Both the position numbers and the translations under genes were made by a program. Shown here in pieces: positions 9,204 through 20,406 of a stretch of DNA of 64,000 bases. This DNA is from Tilletiopsis washingtonensis (lineage: Eukaryota > Basidiomycota > Exobasidiomycetes > Entylomatales): assembly GCF_003144115.1 (NCBI RefSeq), contig NW_020312011.1, positions 606,078 to 670,077 of the forward strand, in the 5' to 3' direction. The notes under the pieces are model-generated. The model made no database searches. It saw nothing but the letters and a program-made list of their open reading frames with translations, and was not told where the DNA came from. The first letter of the stretch is position 1. Every line of letters starts with the position of its first letter.

Positions 9204-12181
9204 TCAGCGCCTCTTGCGCGAAGACGACGACTCAGCCTCGACGTCGGGCGCCGTGCGCTTGCGCGTTGCGCTCGACGATGCGCTGGCCGACTCTCTTTTG
9301 TCGCCGCTCCGGCTGCCTGCTGCGGCGCGCGAGGAGCGGCTGGGCGGCGCGTCGCGCTCCTCCCTGTACGCCGCCGAGTCGCGCTCGCGATGGCCCTCGC
9401 GCTCCGTGCTCGAGTGGCGCGAGCTGCGTTCGCGGCGGTGCGACGAGCGTTCGCGATCGTCGCCGCGCGAGCGTTCGGAGCGGCTCGACGGCTCCTCGTC
9501 GCGCTCGCCTTGGCCGCCGGCGCGCGAGCTGCCCGTGCGACGGCTCGACGAGGTGCCTCCAGCGCGGCGTCCGGAGGCAGAGGCCGACTCGCTCTGCTCG
9601 TCCTGCGGCGACGCAAGGCGCTCGTCGGCGCGGCGTGATGCGGTGCCGCGGATGGAGAGCTTGACGCCGCCGGTGGTGTCTGCCGAGCGGCCGTTGGCGC
9701 CCGGCGAGGCGCTGCGTCGCGACGACTCCTCCTCGTCCTCGCGCCGCCGCGACGTGCGCGAGCGGCGCGCCGAGGCGCTCTCATCGTCCCGCGAGTCGCG
9801 CCGAGTCGAGGAGCGCTCGCGCTCGCGATACGACAGCTCGCGCTCACGGTCGCGCTCGCGCTCCTTGCCTCGCTCGCGCTCTCGGCGATCGTCGCGCTCC
9901 CGATCCCGGCGCTCGTCGCGCTCGCGATGGCCATCCCGGCGCGCCGTCGAGCCCGTGCTGCGTGCGCTCGGCGAGTCGTGTCTGCGGCTCGAGCGCTCGC
10001 CGCGCTCGCTGCGCCCCGGACTCGGCGTGCGGTCGTAGATCATGCCCGCAGCCGCAGCCGCGGCACCGGGCCCGCCGCCGTAGTCGAGCGCATCGCCGGC
10101 GCCCGAGCCCGTGTCGCGGTCGTTGTAGCGCTTGCCCGGATTGCGCGGGCCCGTGGGCGCATTCTTGGGCGGTGCGGCGCCGCGTCCGGCACTGGCGACG
10201 CGGCCGCCGCGATTCGGACCCCATGCGGGCGCGCCACGAATGGTGGGCACGGCTGGACCTGCGCCGCGGCCGTCGAGAGAGGCGCTCGAAGTGTCCTGTG
10301 CCTGCAATGTCAGCCACCCCTCGCTGTCTGAGTGCCGGGCGGCAGACTCACGCCTGCGTCATCAGCGAGCGCACCAGCGACGTGTGGTGGTGCTGCGAAG
10401 AGGGAAAGAGGCCTCGTGAGCATGAAGGCCGAAGCGCTGTCTCGCGCAACTCACCGTCTCTGCCCCCACGTGGCGCAGTGGGCACGCTGGTCTCGGCTCC
10501 GCCCTCTGCATTGCTTGCCGAGCCTGCTCTTGTCTCGGCGTCCGCGCCGCCTTGCAGCGCTTGTGACTCGACGGCATCGGCCGGTGCGACGCGCGACGCC
10601 GCTGGTCCACTCGGCGCGCCGGGCGGCGGGCCAGGGCGTTGAGCCTCGCCCTGCGAAGGTCCAGACGGCACGCCCGGATAACCTGGCCGCGGTCCTTGTT
10701 GGTGCTGCGGCGGCATCTGCTGCTGTTGCTGGCCGCCGGGGCCAGTGGGTGGCTGCATGCCCGGTGGAGGACCGCCGAACTGCTGCTGCTGCTGCCCATA
10801 CATGGGTCCTGGGCCGCCCATCATCCCGTAGCCCATCATGCCGCCAGGGCCGGGCGGCGGCGGCAGCAGGCCCATGAAGGCGCCGACCTGCTCGAGCGAC
10901 ATGCCGGGCATCATGCTCTGCATCGCGTGCAGCTGCTGCAGCTGCGCCGGCCCGAGATGCGCCAGCGGGTTGTACGCCGGCGCGCCGTTGCCATTGGCAT
11001 GCTGCTCGACCTCCATCTGCTGCGCATCGCAAGAGGCCAAGTCAGCCTAGCTCAAGCCGCACAGTGAAAGTCTTCGCCCTTCGCCCACTCACGCGTGTGC
11101 GCGCCTTTTCGCGCTCCTGGTGCACGCCGCGCTTCATCTCGCCGTAGCGGCGCCAGCTGTCCTCGTCGAAGCCGTAGTTGAAGTAGTCGCTGATGTCGGC
11201 GCCCGGCTTGCGCCACGGCCGGTCCGGCAGGCTGGCCGGGTCGACGTCGTAGATGTTCGACGGCGCGCCGTCGGGCCCGGCGCCGGGCAGCATCAGCGCC
11301 GAGTCGGGCGGCGGGACGGCCAGCGACGGCGCCGTCGACGGCGCCGCGGCCGGGCCCAGCTCCGGCGCCTCGCTGCTCGGCGCCGCAGCGGCTGGCGCCG
11401 GCGCGGCAGGCTCGCTGGCCTGCTTGACGGCGCGCGACGGCGACGCCAGTGCGGCCGCTGCGGCGCTCTGGATTTTTGCGGCCACAGGCGTGGCGGCGAC
11501 GGCGCCGGCCGCACCGGGCATCGAGGCGCGCGTCAGCGGGTTGTACTCGGTCGTGATGGCGGATTGCGCTGCAGGACCGGCGAGGTGAGCACACGCATGG
11601 CCGCAGAACCGTCACGTTGCGGCTCCACTCACGACGAGCAGCGCGCGGCACCGGTGCCGGGCGCACATACGGCTGCGGCGGCCGCGCCTCGGCAGCCGAG
11701 GCGTCGAGCACAATCTCGAGATCCTGGGCGCGGCGGGCGTCAGCGAGTCAGCGATGCAGCAGAGGCGGCGGAGGCGGTGTGGGCGGTGCTGTCGGCCAGA
11801 CAGAGAGCGCCTCGGCTGCGGTGTCGCCGCTGCTGGTGCCAGCAGAGCAAGGCAGCGTGGCCTCTCCGCCAGCCGTCTTGTCGCCGGCAAGCGGCTGCTT
11901 GCGATGCCTGCTCGCCGAGACGGCCACGCGCTGGACACGGCGTGCCGACTCACCGAGTCGCTGTCCTCGTCCTCCTCGTCGCTGTCCTCCTCATCCTGCG
12001 CATCCTCTGCGGCCGCCTGCTCCAGCTGCGGCTCCGCCTGGGGTGCGCCGTCGGGCGGCGCGACGGCATCGGCCTCGAGCACGGCGCCGGCGGGCTGCTG
12101 CGGCTGCGCGGGCGCGTCGGGGCGCGTGGTGGCGGGCACGTCGCCGCCGTAGAGGAAGGCGTCGTCGTCGTCGCCGTCCAT
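9204..12181 (-). CDS. FIP1: Fip1-type pre-mRNA 3'-end processing factor
   Basis: Subunit of the cleavage and polyadenylation factor that tethers poly(A) polymerase to the nuclear 3'-end machinery. Model (minus): exons 12181-11954, 11723-11633, 11568-11093, 11019-10455, 10392-10352 and 10301-9204; 832 aa. The N terminus is acidic, as in yeast Fip1. The diagnostic Fip1 motif RPWRKPGADISDYFNYGFDE lies at 223-242. A Pro/Gly/Met/Gln-rich middle follows. The last exon is an arginine-rich RS/RE/RD domain of about 300 residues, the arrangement seen in metazoan FIP1L1 and absent from yeast. Exon 5 is only 41 nt. Divergent from SEC26. Confidence 0.9.
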
Positions 12182-12573
12182 GGCTGCTGCGGTGTGGAGG
12201 GAGCGGACGGCAGTAGAGAAGGAGGAAGCCTGCGCGGCGCTGCGTCTCTGCGAAGGCGGCTGGAGGCGTGTGAAGGCTGAGTTGTAGTCAGACCCCGCGC
12301 GGCGCTGAATACAGGCAGGGCGGCGCGATTATTGTATTCGGCCGTCGCCAGCACGAGCCACGCTTGGAGGGCGTGGGAGCAGGCGAGGCGCGCACGAGGC
12401 ACGCCGCCAGCACACGCGCCTCAGCGCCCAGGCCGCGCCTCCTTCCCGACACGCAGCCAACACCTCACCGCCCTCACCCCTCCCTCACACTCTCGGCGTT
12501 CAGCACACCTGCGCCTGCCTCTGCGCCGCCGCGCCGCACCGCACCGCATCGCCTCACCCCGCCCACCGCCGCC
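12182..12573. promoter_or_regulatory. Divergent promoter region FIP1 / SEC26
   Basis: 392 bp between two outward-facing start codons. It is C-rich towards SEC26 (CACC/CCTC runs), consistent with a 5' leader. No separate gene was seen and no specific factor site was identified. Confidence 0.45.
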
Positions 12574-15500
12574 ATGGACAGCAGCGCCTACACCGTCGTC
12601 GCGCCCTCCGACGACGGCGGCGAGCTGCCGGCGGCCGAGCTGCGCGCGCTGCTGCAGCGCCCCGACGACGCCGTCAAGCTCGACACGCTGCGCCGCATCG
12701 TCGTCGCCACGCTCAACGGGCAGCCGCAGCCGACGCTGCTCATGCCCATCATCCAGTACGTGCTGCCCAGCCGCTCCAAGCAGCTCAAGAAGATGCTCCA
12801 CTTTTACTGGGAGGTCTGCCCCAAGTACGACGACGAGGGCAAGCTCAAGCAGGAGATGATCCTCGTGTGGTGAGTCGTGTGGCAGACGCGTCATGTGCGG
12901 CGAGGGAGCAGTGCGATGTGCCGCGAGGCGGATGGCAGGCGACGTGCGGCGAGGCGGATGGCAGGCAACGTGCGGCCGATGCGGCTCAAGGGGGATGGCA
13001 GGTGACGTGCGGCGGGTGCAGCTTGAAGGCGACGGTCCGAGCCTCAGCGGCTGACACACCTCTGCTCGCGCCCAGCAACGCCATCCGGAATGACCTGCAA
13101 CATCCAAACGAGTACATCCGCGGCTCGACGCTGCGCTTCCTGCAGAAGATCCGCGAGCCGGAGCTGCTCGAGCCGCTCGTGCCCACGATTCTCTCATGCC
13201 TCGAGCACCGGCACTCGTTTGTGCGCAAGAACGCCGTCTTCTGCATCTACATGATCTACCAGCGCCACCCCAACATGTTCAGCGACGCGCCCGAGCTCAT
13301 GGAGACGTTCCTCGCCGCCGAGCAGGACGCCACGTGCAAGCGCAACGCCTTTGTGCTGCTCTGCCACGCCGCGCCCGACAAGGCCGTCGAGTACCTCATG
13401 CAGCAGTGGGAGGGCATCACGAGCATGGACGAGCTCATGCAGCTGGCGGTGATTGAGCTGATCCGCAAGGAGTGCAAGGGCGAGAATGCGAACCGGGTGA
13501 GTGCGCGGCTGGTGCGCATGCACGGCGCCGCACACGCCGCGTCTGACGCTGCCGCAGGCAAAGTACATCCGCGCCATCTCCGAGCTCCTCTCTGCGCCCA
13601 GCCACGCCGTCAAGTACGAGGCGGCCATCACCCTCACGTCGCTGACGCAGAACGCGGCGGCGATCAAGGCGACGGCGTCGGCGCTGATTGAGCTCGTGGT
13701 CAAGGAGTCGGACAACAACGTCAAGCTCATTGTGCTCTCGCGGCTCGAGGCGCTGCGCTCGCGGCACGAGCACGTCATTGACCCGCTGGCGATGGACCTG
13801 CTGCGCGTGCTCTCGTCGCCCGACATGGACGTGCGGCGCAAGGCGCTCGGCATTGCCCTCGAGATGGTCTCGTCGCGCAACATCGAGGAGGTGGTGCAGC
13901 TGCTGAAGAAGGAGCTGCAGAAGACCGTCGAGGCGGCGGGCGCGTACGACAAGAACGCAGAGTACCGGCAGCTGCTCATCCAGAGCATCCACACCTGCGC
14001 CATCAAGTTCAGCGAGGTCGCCTCGAGCGTCGTGCACGTGCTCATGGAGTTCCTCGGCGACAGCTCGAACACGTCGGCCGTCGACGTCATCTCGTTTGTG
14101 CGCGAGGTCGTCGAGAAGTTCCCGGACCTGCGCAGCTCCATCGTCGAGAAGCTGCTGCAGACGTTTGCCGACATCAAGAGCGGCAAGGTGTTCCGCGGCG
14201 CCCTGTGGATCGTTGGCGAGTACGCCGGGTCCGTCGAGGACGTCAAGGAGGCGATGCAGCAGATCCGCAAGGTCGTCGGCGAGGTGCCAATCCTCGCCGC
14301 CGAGGAGCGGTTGCTCGCCGCCTCTGAGGACCCTGAGACGCAGGCCGAAGACTCGGCCGCCGCGGTGGCCGTCGTGGCCAAGACGAACAAGACACGCGTG
14401 CTCGCCGACGGCACGTACGCCACCGAGACGGCCTTCTCGTCAGAAACAAATGCCAGCGCGCGGCTCGAGGCGGTCAAGGCGGCGGCCAAGCCGCCGCTGC
14501 GGTCACTCATCCTGCTCGGCGACTTCTACACGGCCACGGTGCTCTCCTCGACGCTGACCAAGCTCGTGCTGCGCTTCGCCGAGCTCAGCACAGACGCGAG
14601 CGCCAAGAACGCCATGCGGGCCGAGGCGATGCTCATCATGACGAGCGTGGTGCGCGTGGGCCAGTCGAAGTTCGCCCAGGCGCCCATCGACGAGGACTCG
14701 ACGGAGCGCATCATGACGTGCGTGCAGACGCTCGCCGCCGCGGCGTACGACGAGAAGAGCGACGCCGAGGCGGCCGACGTGTTCCTGCGCGACACCAAGG
14801 CGGCGTACGCCAAGATGGTGGCGGCCGAGGAGCGCAAGGTGCAGGAGAAGGCGGCGCGCGAGAGCAAGACGGTCAAGGTGCAGCCCGACGACGTGATTGC
14901 CTTCCGGCAACTCGGCAAGAAGGGCGCTGGCGCCGCGGGCGTCGGAAGCGGCCTCGAGGACTACGAGGCCGAGGTCAGCAAGGCGACGGGCGCGGCGGCG
15001 GGCACGGGCGACGACTTCATCTCGAAGCTGCAGCGCGTCGTGCAGCTGACGGGCTTCTCGGACGCCGTGTACTCGGAGGCGTACGTCAACGTGCACCAGT
15101 TCGACATTCTCCTCGACGTGCTCGTGGTGAACCAGACGGGCGAGACGCTGCAGAACCTGTCGATTGAGTTTGCGACGCTGGGCGACCTCAAGCTCGTCGA
15201 GCGGCCGACGAGCCACACGCTGGCGCCCTACTCGTTCCAGAGCATCAAGGCGACGATCAAGGTCTCGTCGACGGAGACGGGCGTCATCTTCGGCAACATC
15301 ACGTACGAGGGCGCGTCGGGCACGGGCACGCAGGAGGGCGGCGAGGCCAAGTGCGTCGTGCTCAACGACGTGCACGTCGACATCATGGACTACATCAACC
15401 CCGCCACGTGCAGCGAGAGCCAGTTCCGCTCGATGTGGACCGAGTTTGAGTGGGAGAACAAGGTCAACGTCAACACGAAGATAGTGTGAGTAGGAGAGGA

Positions 15501-15794
15501 GAGCGCTCAGTGCGGCGGTCGCTCACCCATCTCTGCAGCGGCCTGCGCGCCTACCTGGCGCACATCATGGCGTCGACGAACATGGCGTGCCTGACGCCCG
15601 AGGCGTCGCTGGCGGGCGAGTGCGGCTTCCTGAGTGCCAACCTGTACGCGCGCAGCCTGTTTGGCGAGGATGCGCTGGCGAACCTGAGCATCGAGGAGCT
15701 GGCCGACGGCACGATCCAGGGCCACGTGCGCATCCGCTCCAAGACGCAGGGCATTGCGCTCTCGCTCGGCGACAAGCTGTCGTCGGCCAACTGA
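12574..15794 (+). CDS. SEC26: Coatomer subunit beta (beta-COP)
   Basis: Adaptor-like subunit of the COPI coat for Golgi-to-ER and intra-Golgi retrieval. Model: exons 12574-12869, 13076-13496, 13558-15485 and 15539-15794; 966 aa, normal for beta-COP. The N-terminal half is an Adaptin_N alpha-solenoid ([37 protein letters not shown]). The middle is an Ala-rich linker. The C-terminal half shows the beta-COP appendage region, with residues resembling [20 protein letters not shown] and ending [10 protein letters not shown]. Intron 1 (206 nt) contains a minisatellite; the other introns are 53-61 nt. All splices keep conserved blocks intact. Confidence 0.95.
12925..13013. repeat. 26-bp tandem repeat inside SEC26 intron 1
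   Basis: Two adjacent 26-bp units (12925-12950 and 12951-12976) differ at one base (core GGATGGCAGGCGACGTGCGG). A third degenerate copy ends at 13013 after a short spacer. The array accounts for much of the unusual length of this intron. Confidence 0.9.
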
Positions 15795-16188
15795 GGGGTG
15801 GGGGCTGTGCCATGTACAATGTGATGATTGCTAACGACGGGCCAGCGTGAGAGGCGAGGAGAGACGGAGGCGAGGGGTGCGGGTGCGTGGGAGAAGTCAC
15901 GTGCGCCGGTCCCCTGGCCGAGCCTGGCCTGAGCGCTGCTTCTGATTTTGGCGCGCAGGCTTCCGCCGCCTTCCAGACGCCGCGAGGCGCGTGAGCAGTG
16001 TGCGGCGCGCTGTGGCTGGAAGATCCGCGAGCTCGAGAAGCGCGCAGACGCTCGGACGGCGAGGGCGACGTGAGCTGGAGGAGGCAGCGCCACCACCTCT
16101 TAGACTGCTACTCCATCCTCCCGCAGACGCATCCCCTCTGCACACACACACACCCGCACCCCGCATCACCCCCAACCGCACCGCCGCC
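15795..16188. promoter_or_regulatory. Intergenic region SEC26 / HSP90
   Basis: 394 bp between tandem genes. Two TTC triplets 10 bp apart (about 15960-15973) and a CCCCT box (about 16134) resemble parts of heat-shock and stress-response elements, but neither forms a complete consensus. A CA-rich stretch precedes the HSP90 start. Confidence 0.35.
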
Positions 16189-17406
16189 ATGCCCGAGACC
16201 GAGAGTGCGTCTGCCTGCTGCGCCGCCGCCGCGCTGCACCGTCCGCCCTCGTGCATGCGCTGACCCGCGCTCCTCGCCCCGCAGCGTTCGGCTTCGCCGC
16301 CGACATCAGCCAGCTGATGGACCTGATCATCAACACCTTCTACTCCAACAAGGAGATCTTCGTGCGTGCCGCCGCCGCGCTGCCTGGGCCGCTGCCGCAC
16401 CTGTGCTGACCTCCGCGCGCAGCTGCGTGAGCTCATCTCCAACGCCTCGGACGCGCTCGACAAGGTGCGCTACGCCTCGCTCACCGACCCGAGCGTGCTC
16501 GAGACGGAGAAGGACCTCTACATCCGCATCACGCCCAACAAGGAGGCCGGCTACCTCGCCATCCGCGACACGGGCATCGGCATGACCAAGGCCGACCTGG
16601 GTGAGTGGCGCGCGGACGGGAGTGAGGGGCCAGCAGTCGTGGCAGCGCACTGACGCCGCCGCCGCCGCGCAGTCAACAACATCGGCACCATCGCCAAGTC
16701 CGGCACCAAGGCCTTCATGGAGGCCCTCTCGTCGGGCGCCGACATCTCGATGATCGGCCAGTTCGGCGTCGGCTTCTACTCGGCCTACCTCGCCGCCGAC
16801 AACCTGCAGCTCATCACCAAGCACAACGACGACGAGCAGTACATCTGGGAGTCGGCCGCCGGCGGCACCTTCACCATCACGCCCGACACGGTCAACCCGT
16901 CGCTCGGCCGCGGCACGGAGCTGCGCCTCTTCCTCAAGGAGGACCAGATGGAGTACATGGAGGAGAAGCGCATCAAGGAGATCGTCAAGAAGCACTCCGA
17001 GTTCATCAGCTACCCGATCCAGCTCGTCGTGTCCAAGGAGGTCGAGGAGGAGGTCGAGGCCGACGAGGAGGAGAAGGACGCCGACGACGAGAAGAAGCCC
17101 AAGATCGAGGAGGTCGAGGACGAGGACGACAAGAAGACCAAGGCCAAGAAGACGGTCAAGACGGTCAAGACGGAGAACGAGGAGCTGAACAAGACGAAGC
17201 CGCTGTGGACGCGCGACCACCAGAGCATCACGCCCGAGGAGTACGGCGCCTTCTACAAGTCGATGAGCAACGACTGGGAGGACCACCTGGCCGTGAAGCA
17301 CTTCTCCGTCGAGGGCCAGCTCGAGTTCAAGGCGCTGCTCTTCGTGCCGAAGCGTGCGCCGTTCGACCTCTTCGAGACGAAGAAGAAGCGCAACAACATC
17401 AAGCTG

Positions 17407-17439
<33 letters not shown>

Positions 17440-18498
17440 GAGGACATCATCCCCGAGTACCTCAACTTTGTGCGCGGCGTCGTCGACTCGGAGGACCTGC
17501 CGCTCAACATCTCGCGCGAGACGCTGCAGCAGAACAAGATCCTCAAGGTGATCCGCAAGAACGTCGTCAAGAAGACGCTCGAGATGATCAGCGAGATTGC
17601 CGAGGACAAGGACAACTTCACCAAGTTCTACGAGGCGTTCGGCAAGAACATCAAGCTCGGCATCCACGAGGACGCGGCGAACCGCAGCAAGCTGGCCGAG
17701 TTCCTGCGCTTCCACTCAACGAAGAGCGGCGACGAGCTGACGAGCCTCAAGGAGTACATCACGCGCATGCCCGAGATCCAGAAGAACATCTACTACCTCA
17801 CCGGCGAGTCGCTCGGCGCCGTCAAGGACTCGCCGTTCATCGAGGTGCTGAAGCGCAAGGGCTTCGAGGTGCTGCTCATGGTCGACCCCATCGACGAGTA
17901 CGCCGTGACGCAGCTCAAGGAGTTCGACGGCAAGAAGCTGGTGTGCGTGTCGAAGGAGGGCCTCGAGCTCGAGGAGACGGACGAGGAGAAGAGCACGCGC
18001 GAGGCCGAGGCGCAGGGCATCGAGGAGCTGTGCGCGACGATGAAGGAGATCCTCGGCGACAGCGTCGAGAAGGTCGTGCCGTCGAACCGCGTCGTCGGCT
18101 CGCCGTGCGTGCTCGTCACGGGCCAGTTTGGCTGGTCGAGCAACATGGAGCGCATCATGAAGGCGCAGGCGCTGCGCGACCCGTCGATGTCGACGTACAT
18201 GGCGTCGAAGAAGACGCTCGAGATCAACCCGAGCAACGCCATCATCAAGGAGCTGAAGAGCAAGGCGGCGGCGGACAAGGGCGACAGCACCGTGTCGAGC
18301 CTCGTGCACCTGCTCTACGACACGGCGCTGCTCTCGTCGGGCTTCTCGCTGCCGAACCCGGCCGACTTCAGCTCGCGCCTGTACAAGCTCATCAGCCTCG
18401 GCCTCAGCATCGAGGAGGAGCCTGAGGCGGCGGCGCCGGCGGCGGCCGAGGACAAGGCCGAGGAGGCGTCGGCCTCGCAGCTCGAGAGCATCGACTAG
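16189..18498 (+). CDS. HSP90: Cytosolic Hsp90 chaperone with atypical C terminus
   Basis: ATP-dependent chaperone for kinases, receptors and other clients. Model: exons 16189-16204, 16285-16361, 16423-16600 and 16673-18498; 698 aa. The GHKL ATPase signatures are present: [47 protein letters not shown], and [13 protein letters not shown] charged Glu/Lys linker follows, then the middle domain ([32 protein letters not shown]) and the C-terminal dimerisation domain. There is no N-terminal signal and no KDEL, so this is the cytosolic form. It ends ...[10 protein letters not shown] and not in the canonical MEEVD; the last exon was read to its stop and no further exon is apparent. The first exon is only 16 nt. 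Confidence 0.95.
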
Positions 18499-18820
18499 GC
18501 GTGCCGTGTGCCGCCCCGTGTGTATGTCTCGCGCCCCCTCACCCCCTCAGCATGTGTGCCTTCTCTCTCTACATCATCTACACGCGCCGCTGTTTGTACA
18601 AAATGAAAAGTCATGACACCACCGGTGCGAGTGAGGTGGATGGCAGGCATGTGTGGGCGAGCGGAGGCGGTGCGCTCTCTGCATGCTGGCTGCAGCTTCT
18701 CGCGCGCGCCGCACCGGCCGGCCGGCATCGCGCGCCGGGCCGGGCGGGCGCAGCCACGGCTCGCAGCCAACGCGCCTTCCCCGCATCGCCCAGCCTCCTT
18801 CCCCACACCCACCACGCACC
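18499..18820. other. Intergenic region HSP90 / SDR gene
   Basis: 322 bp between tandem genes, holding the HSP90 3' untranslated region and the leader of the SDR gene. No gene-like frame joins either neighbour. No repeat or RNA gene seen. Confidence 0.4.
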
Positions 18821-20245
18821 ATGTCCGACGCCGCCAAGTCCGCCTACGAGGCCACCGTGGCACGCCTCACGGCCATCCGTGCGCACCTCGAGAGCGCGCC
18901 GCGCCGCGGCCGCCTCGCCGGCAAGGTCGCCGTCGTCACGGGCGCCGGCTCGCGCAGCGGCATCGGCCGCGCCGCCGCCACGCTCTTTGCCCACGAGGGC
19001 GCGCGCCACGTCTACTGCCTCGACTTTGACGCCAGCAACTTCGAGGAGCTGGCACAGCTGCTCAACAAGCGCTACCCGGACGTCAAGGTGTGTCGCCGTG
19101 GGATGGGCCAGTCTGGGCAAGGTCGGGCCAGGAGTGGCGGCCATGCCGTGCAGCAGGCAGAGGGAAGGACTAGGCAGAGGGAAGGACTGGACTGGCGGCC
19201 ATGCGCTACAGCCGGCGCCGCGCTGGGCTGTCCGCGATGCCTGTGTTCGTGCACTGCTGTGCTGCCAGACGCAGGCCTGCTGAGGCGGCAGAGCGTGGAG
19301 GCCCACAGCGACCGCCGTGATGGAATGCCAGTGGCCCTGCACAGCGCAGCCGCCGCCAAGGATCGACTCTGTGCCGTACGCTGACGTCCGGCGCGCCAGG
19401 TCACGACGCACGAGTGCGACGCGGCCGACGAGATGGCGATCAAGGACATCTGCCAGCGCGCGCTCAAGGAGGAGGGCCAGCTCGACGTCTTCTTCGCCAA
19501 TGCCGCCGTCGCGTCGGCGGCGCCCATCGTCGCCACCGACGCCGAGGACGTCATGGAGATCTTCCGCATCAACGTCTCGAGGTGCGTGCGGGCGAGTGGC
19601 GGCACTGCGGCGGGCGGCGGGCGGCGAGTGCGGCACTGCGTACGCAGAGCGCCGCCGCGGCGTCCTCGGATCACCCATCCTCGCGCGTGCTCAGAGCGCC
19701 CAGCCTCATGCATCCTCCCACAGCTGCTTCCACGCCGTCAAGTACGCGTCGGCGGCGATGAAGGTGACGTCGGCGCGCAAGCCGGCGCCCGGCGGCTCCA
19801 TCGTCCTCACGGCGAGCGTGGCGGGCCTGCGCTCGGGCGCCGGCTCGGCCGACTACTCGGCGAGCAAGGCGTCCGTCATCTCGCTGGCACAGACGAGCGC
19901 GTGGCAGTTTGGCGGCACGGGCGTGCGCGTCAACGCCGTGTGCCCCGGGCTCATCGAGACGGGCATGACGCTGCCCGTGTTCGAGAGCGCAAAGGAGCGC
20001 GGCACGGCCGCCAAGATCGGCCAGCTCAACCCCACGAAGCGCTACGGCGCCGCAGAGGAGGTGCGTGGCGCGCAGATGCGCGTGATGCCGGCTTGTCTGC
20101 TGACTGTGGCCCCCTCTTCTGCCAGATCGCCAACGCCGTGCTCTTCCTCGCGTCCGACGAGGCGTCGTACGTCAATGGCATCGCCATGCCCGTCGACGGC
20201 GGCCTCAGCGCGTCGCACCCCGTCATGCCGGGCAAGCTCGCCTGA
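18821..20245 (+). CDS. Short-chain dehydrogenase/reductase (SDR)
   Basis: NAD(P)-dependent oxidoreductase; substrate unknown. Model: exons 18821-19087, 19400-19581, 19724-20060 and 20126-20245; 301 aa. A Rossmann fold of classical SDR type has the cofactor loop [12 protein letters not shown] (about residues 44-55). An Asp after beta-2 (CLDFDASN) usually favours NAD over NADP. NAA replaces the common NAG, the catalytic Ser sits in IVLTASVAG, and YSASK provides the Y-x3-K pair. PGLIETGM and the C-terminal [14 protein letters not shown] complete the family pattern. Intron 1 is long (312 nt) and carries a 17-bp tandem duplication. There is no signal peptide or C-terminal PTS1, so it is probably cytosolic. 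Neighbours give no clue to the substrate. Confidence 0.88.
19155..19188. repeat. 17-bp perfect tandem duplication in SDR intron 1
   Basis: The unit AGGCAGAGGGAAGGACT occurs twice without a gap or mismatch. The pair is flanked on both sides by GGCGGCCATGC, so a larger stretch may have been duplicated. Confidence 0.93.
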
Positions 20246-20406
20246 GCACACGTGCAGAGTACGCACAGAACAAGGCCGCACACCCCGCACACTCATGTCT
20301 CTTGATCCCCCGCGCCGAGGTCCCGTCTCCGCATTGTCATCGTCTTATCCCAAGCGGCCGGTGCGATGATTAGCGGTGACATTGCGTTGCCCTTCTTCTA
20401 CGCTTC

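Noticed and set aside
16330-17715. Long minus-strand open frame (461 codons) across HSP90
   Set aside because: It is the antisense shadow of the conserved HSP90 coding frame, with Leu/Val/Asp/Glu composition forced by the opposite strand.
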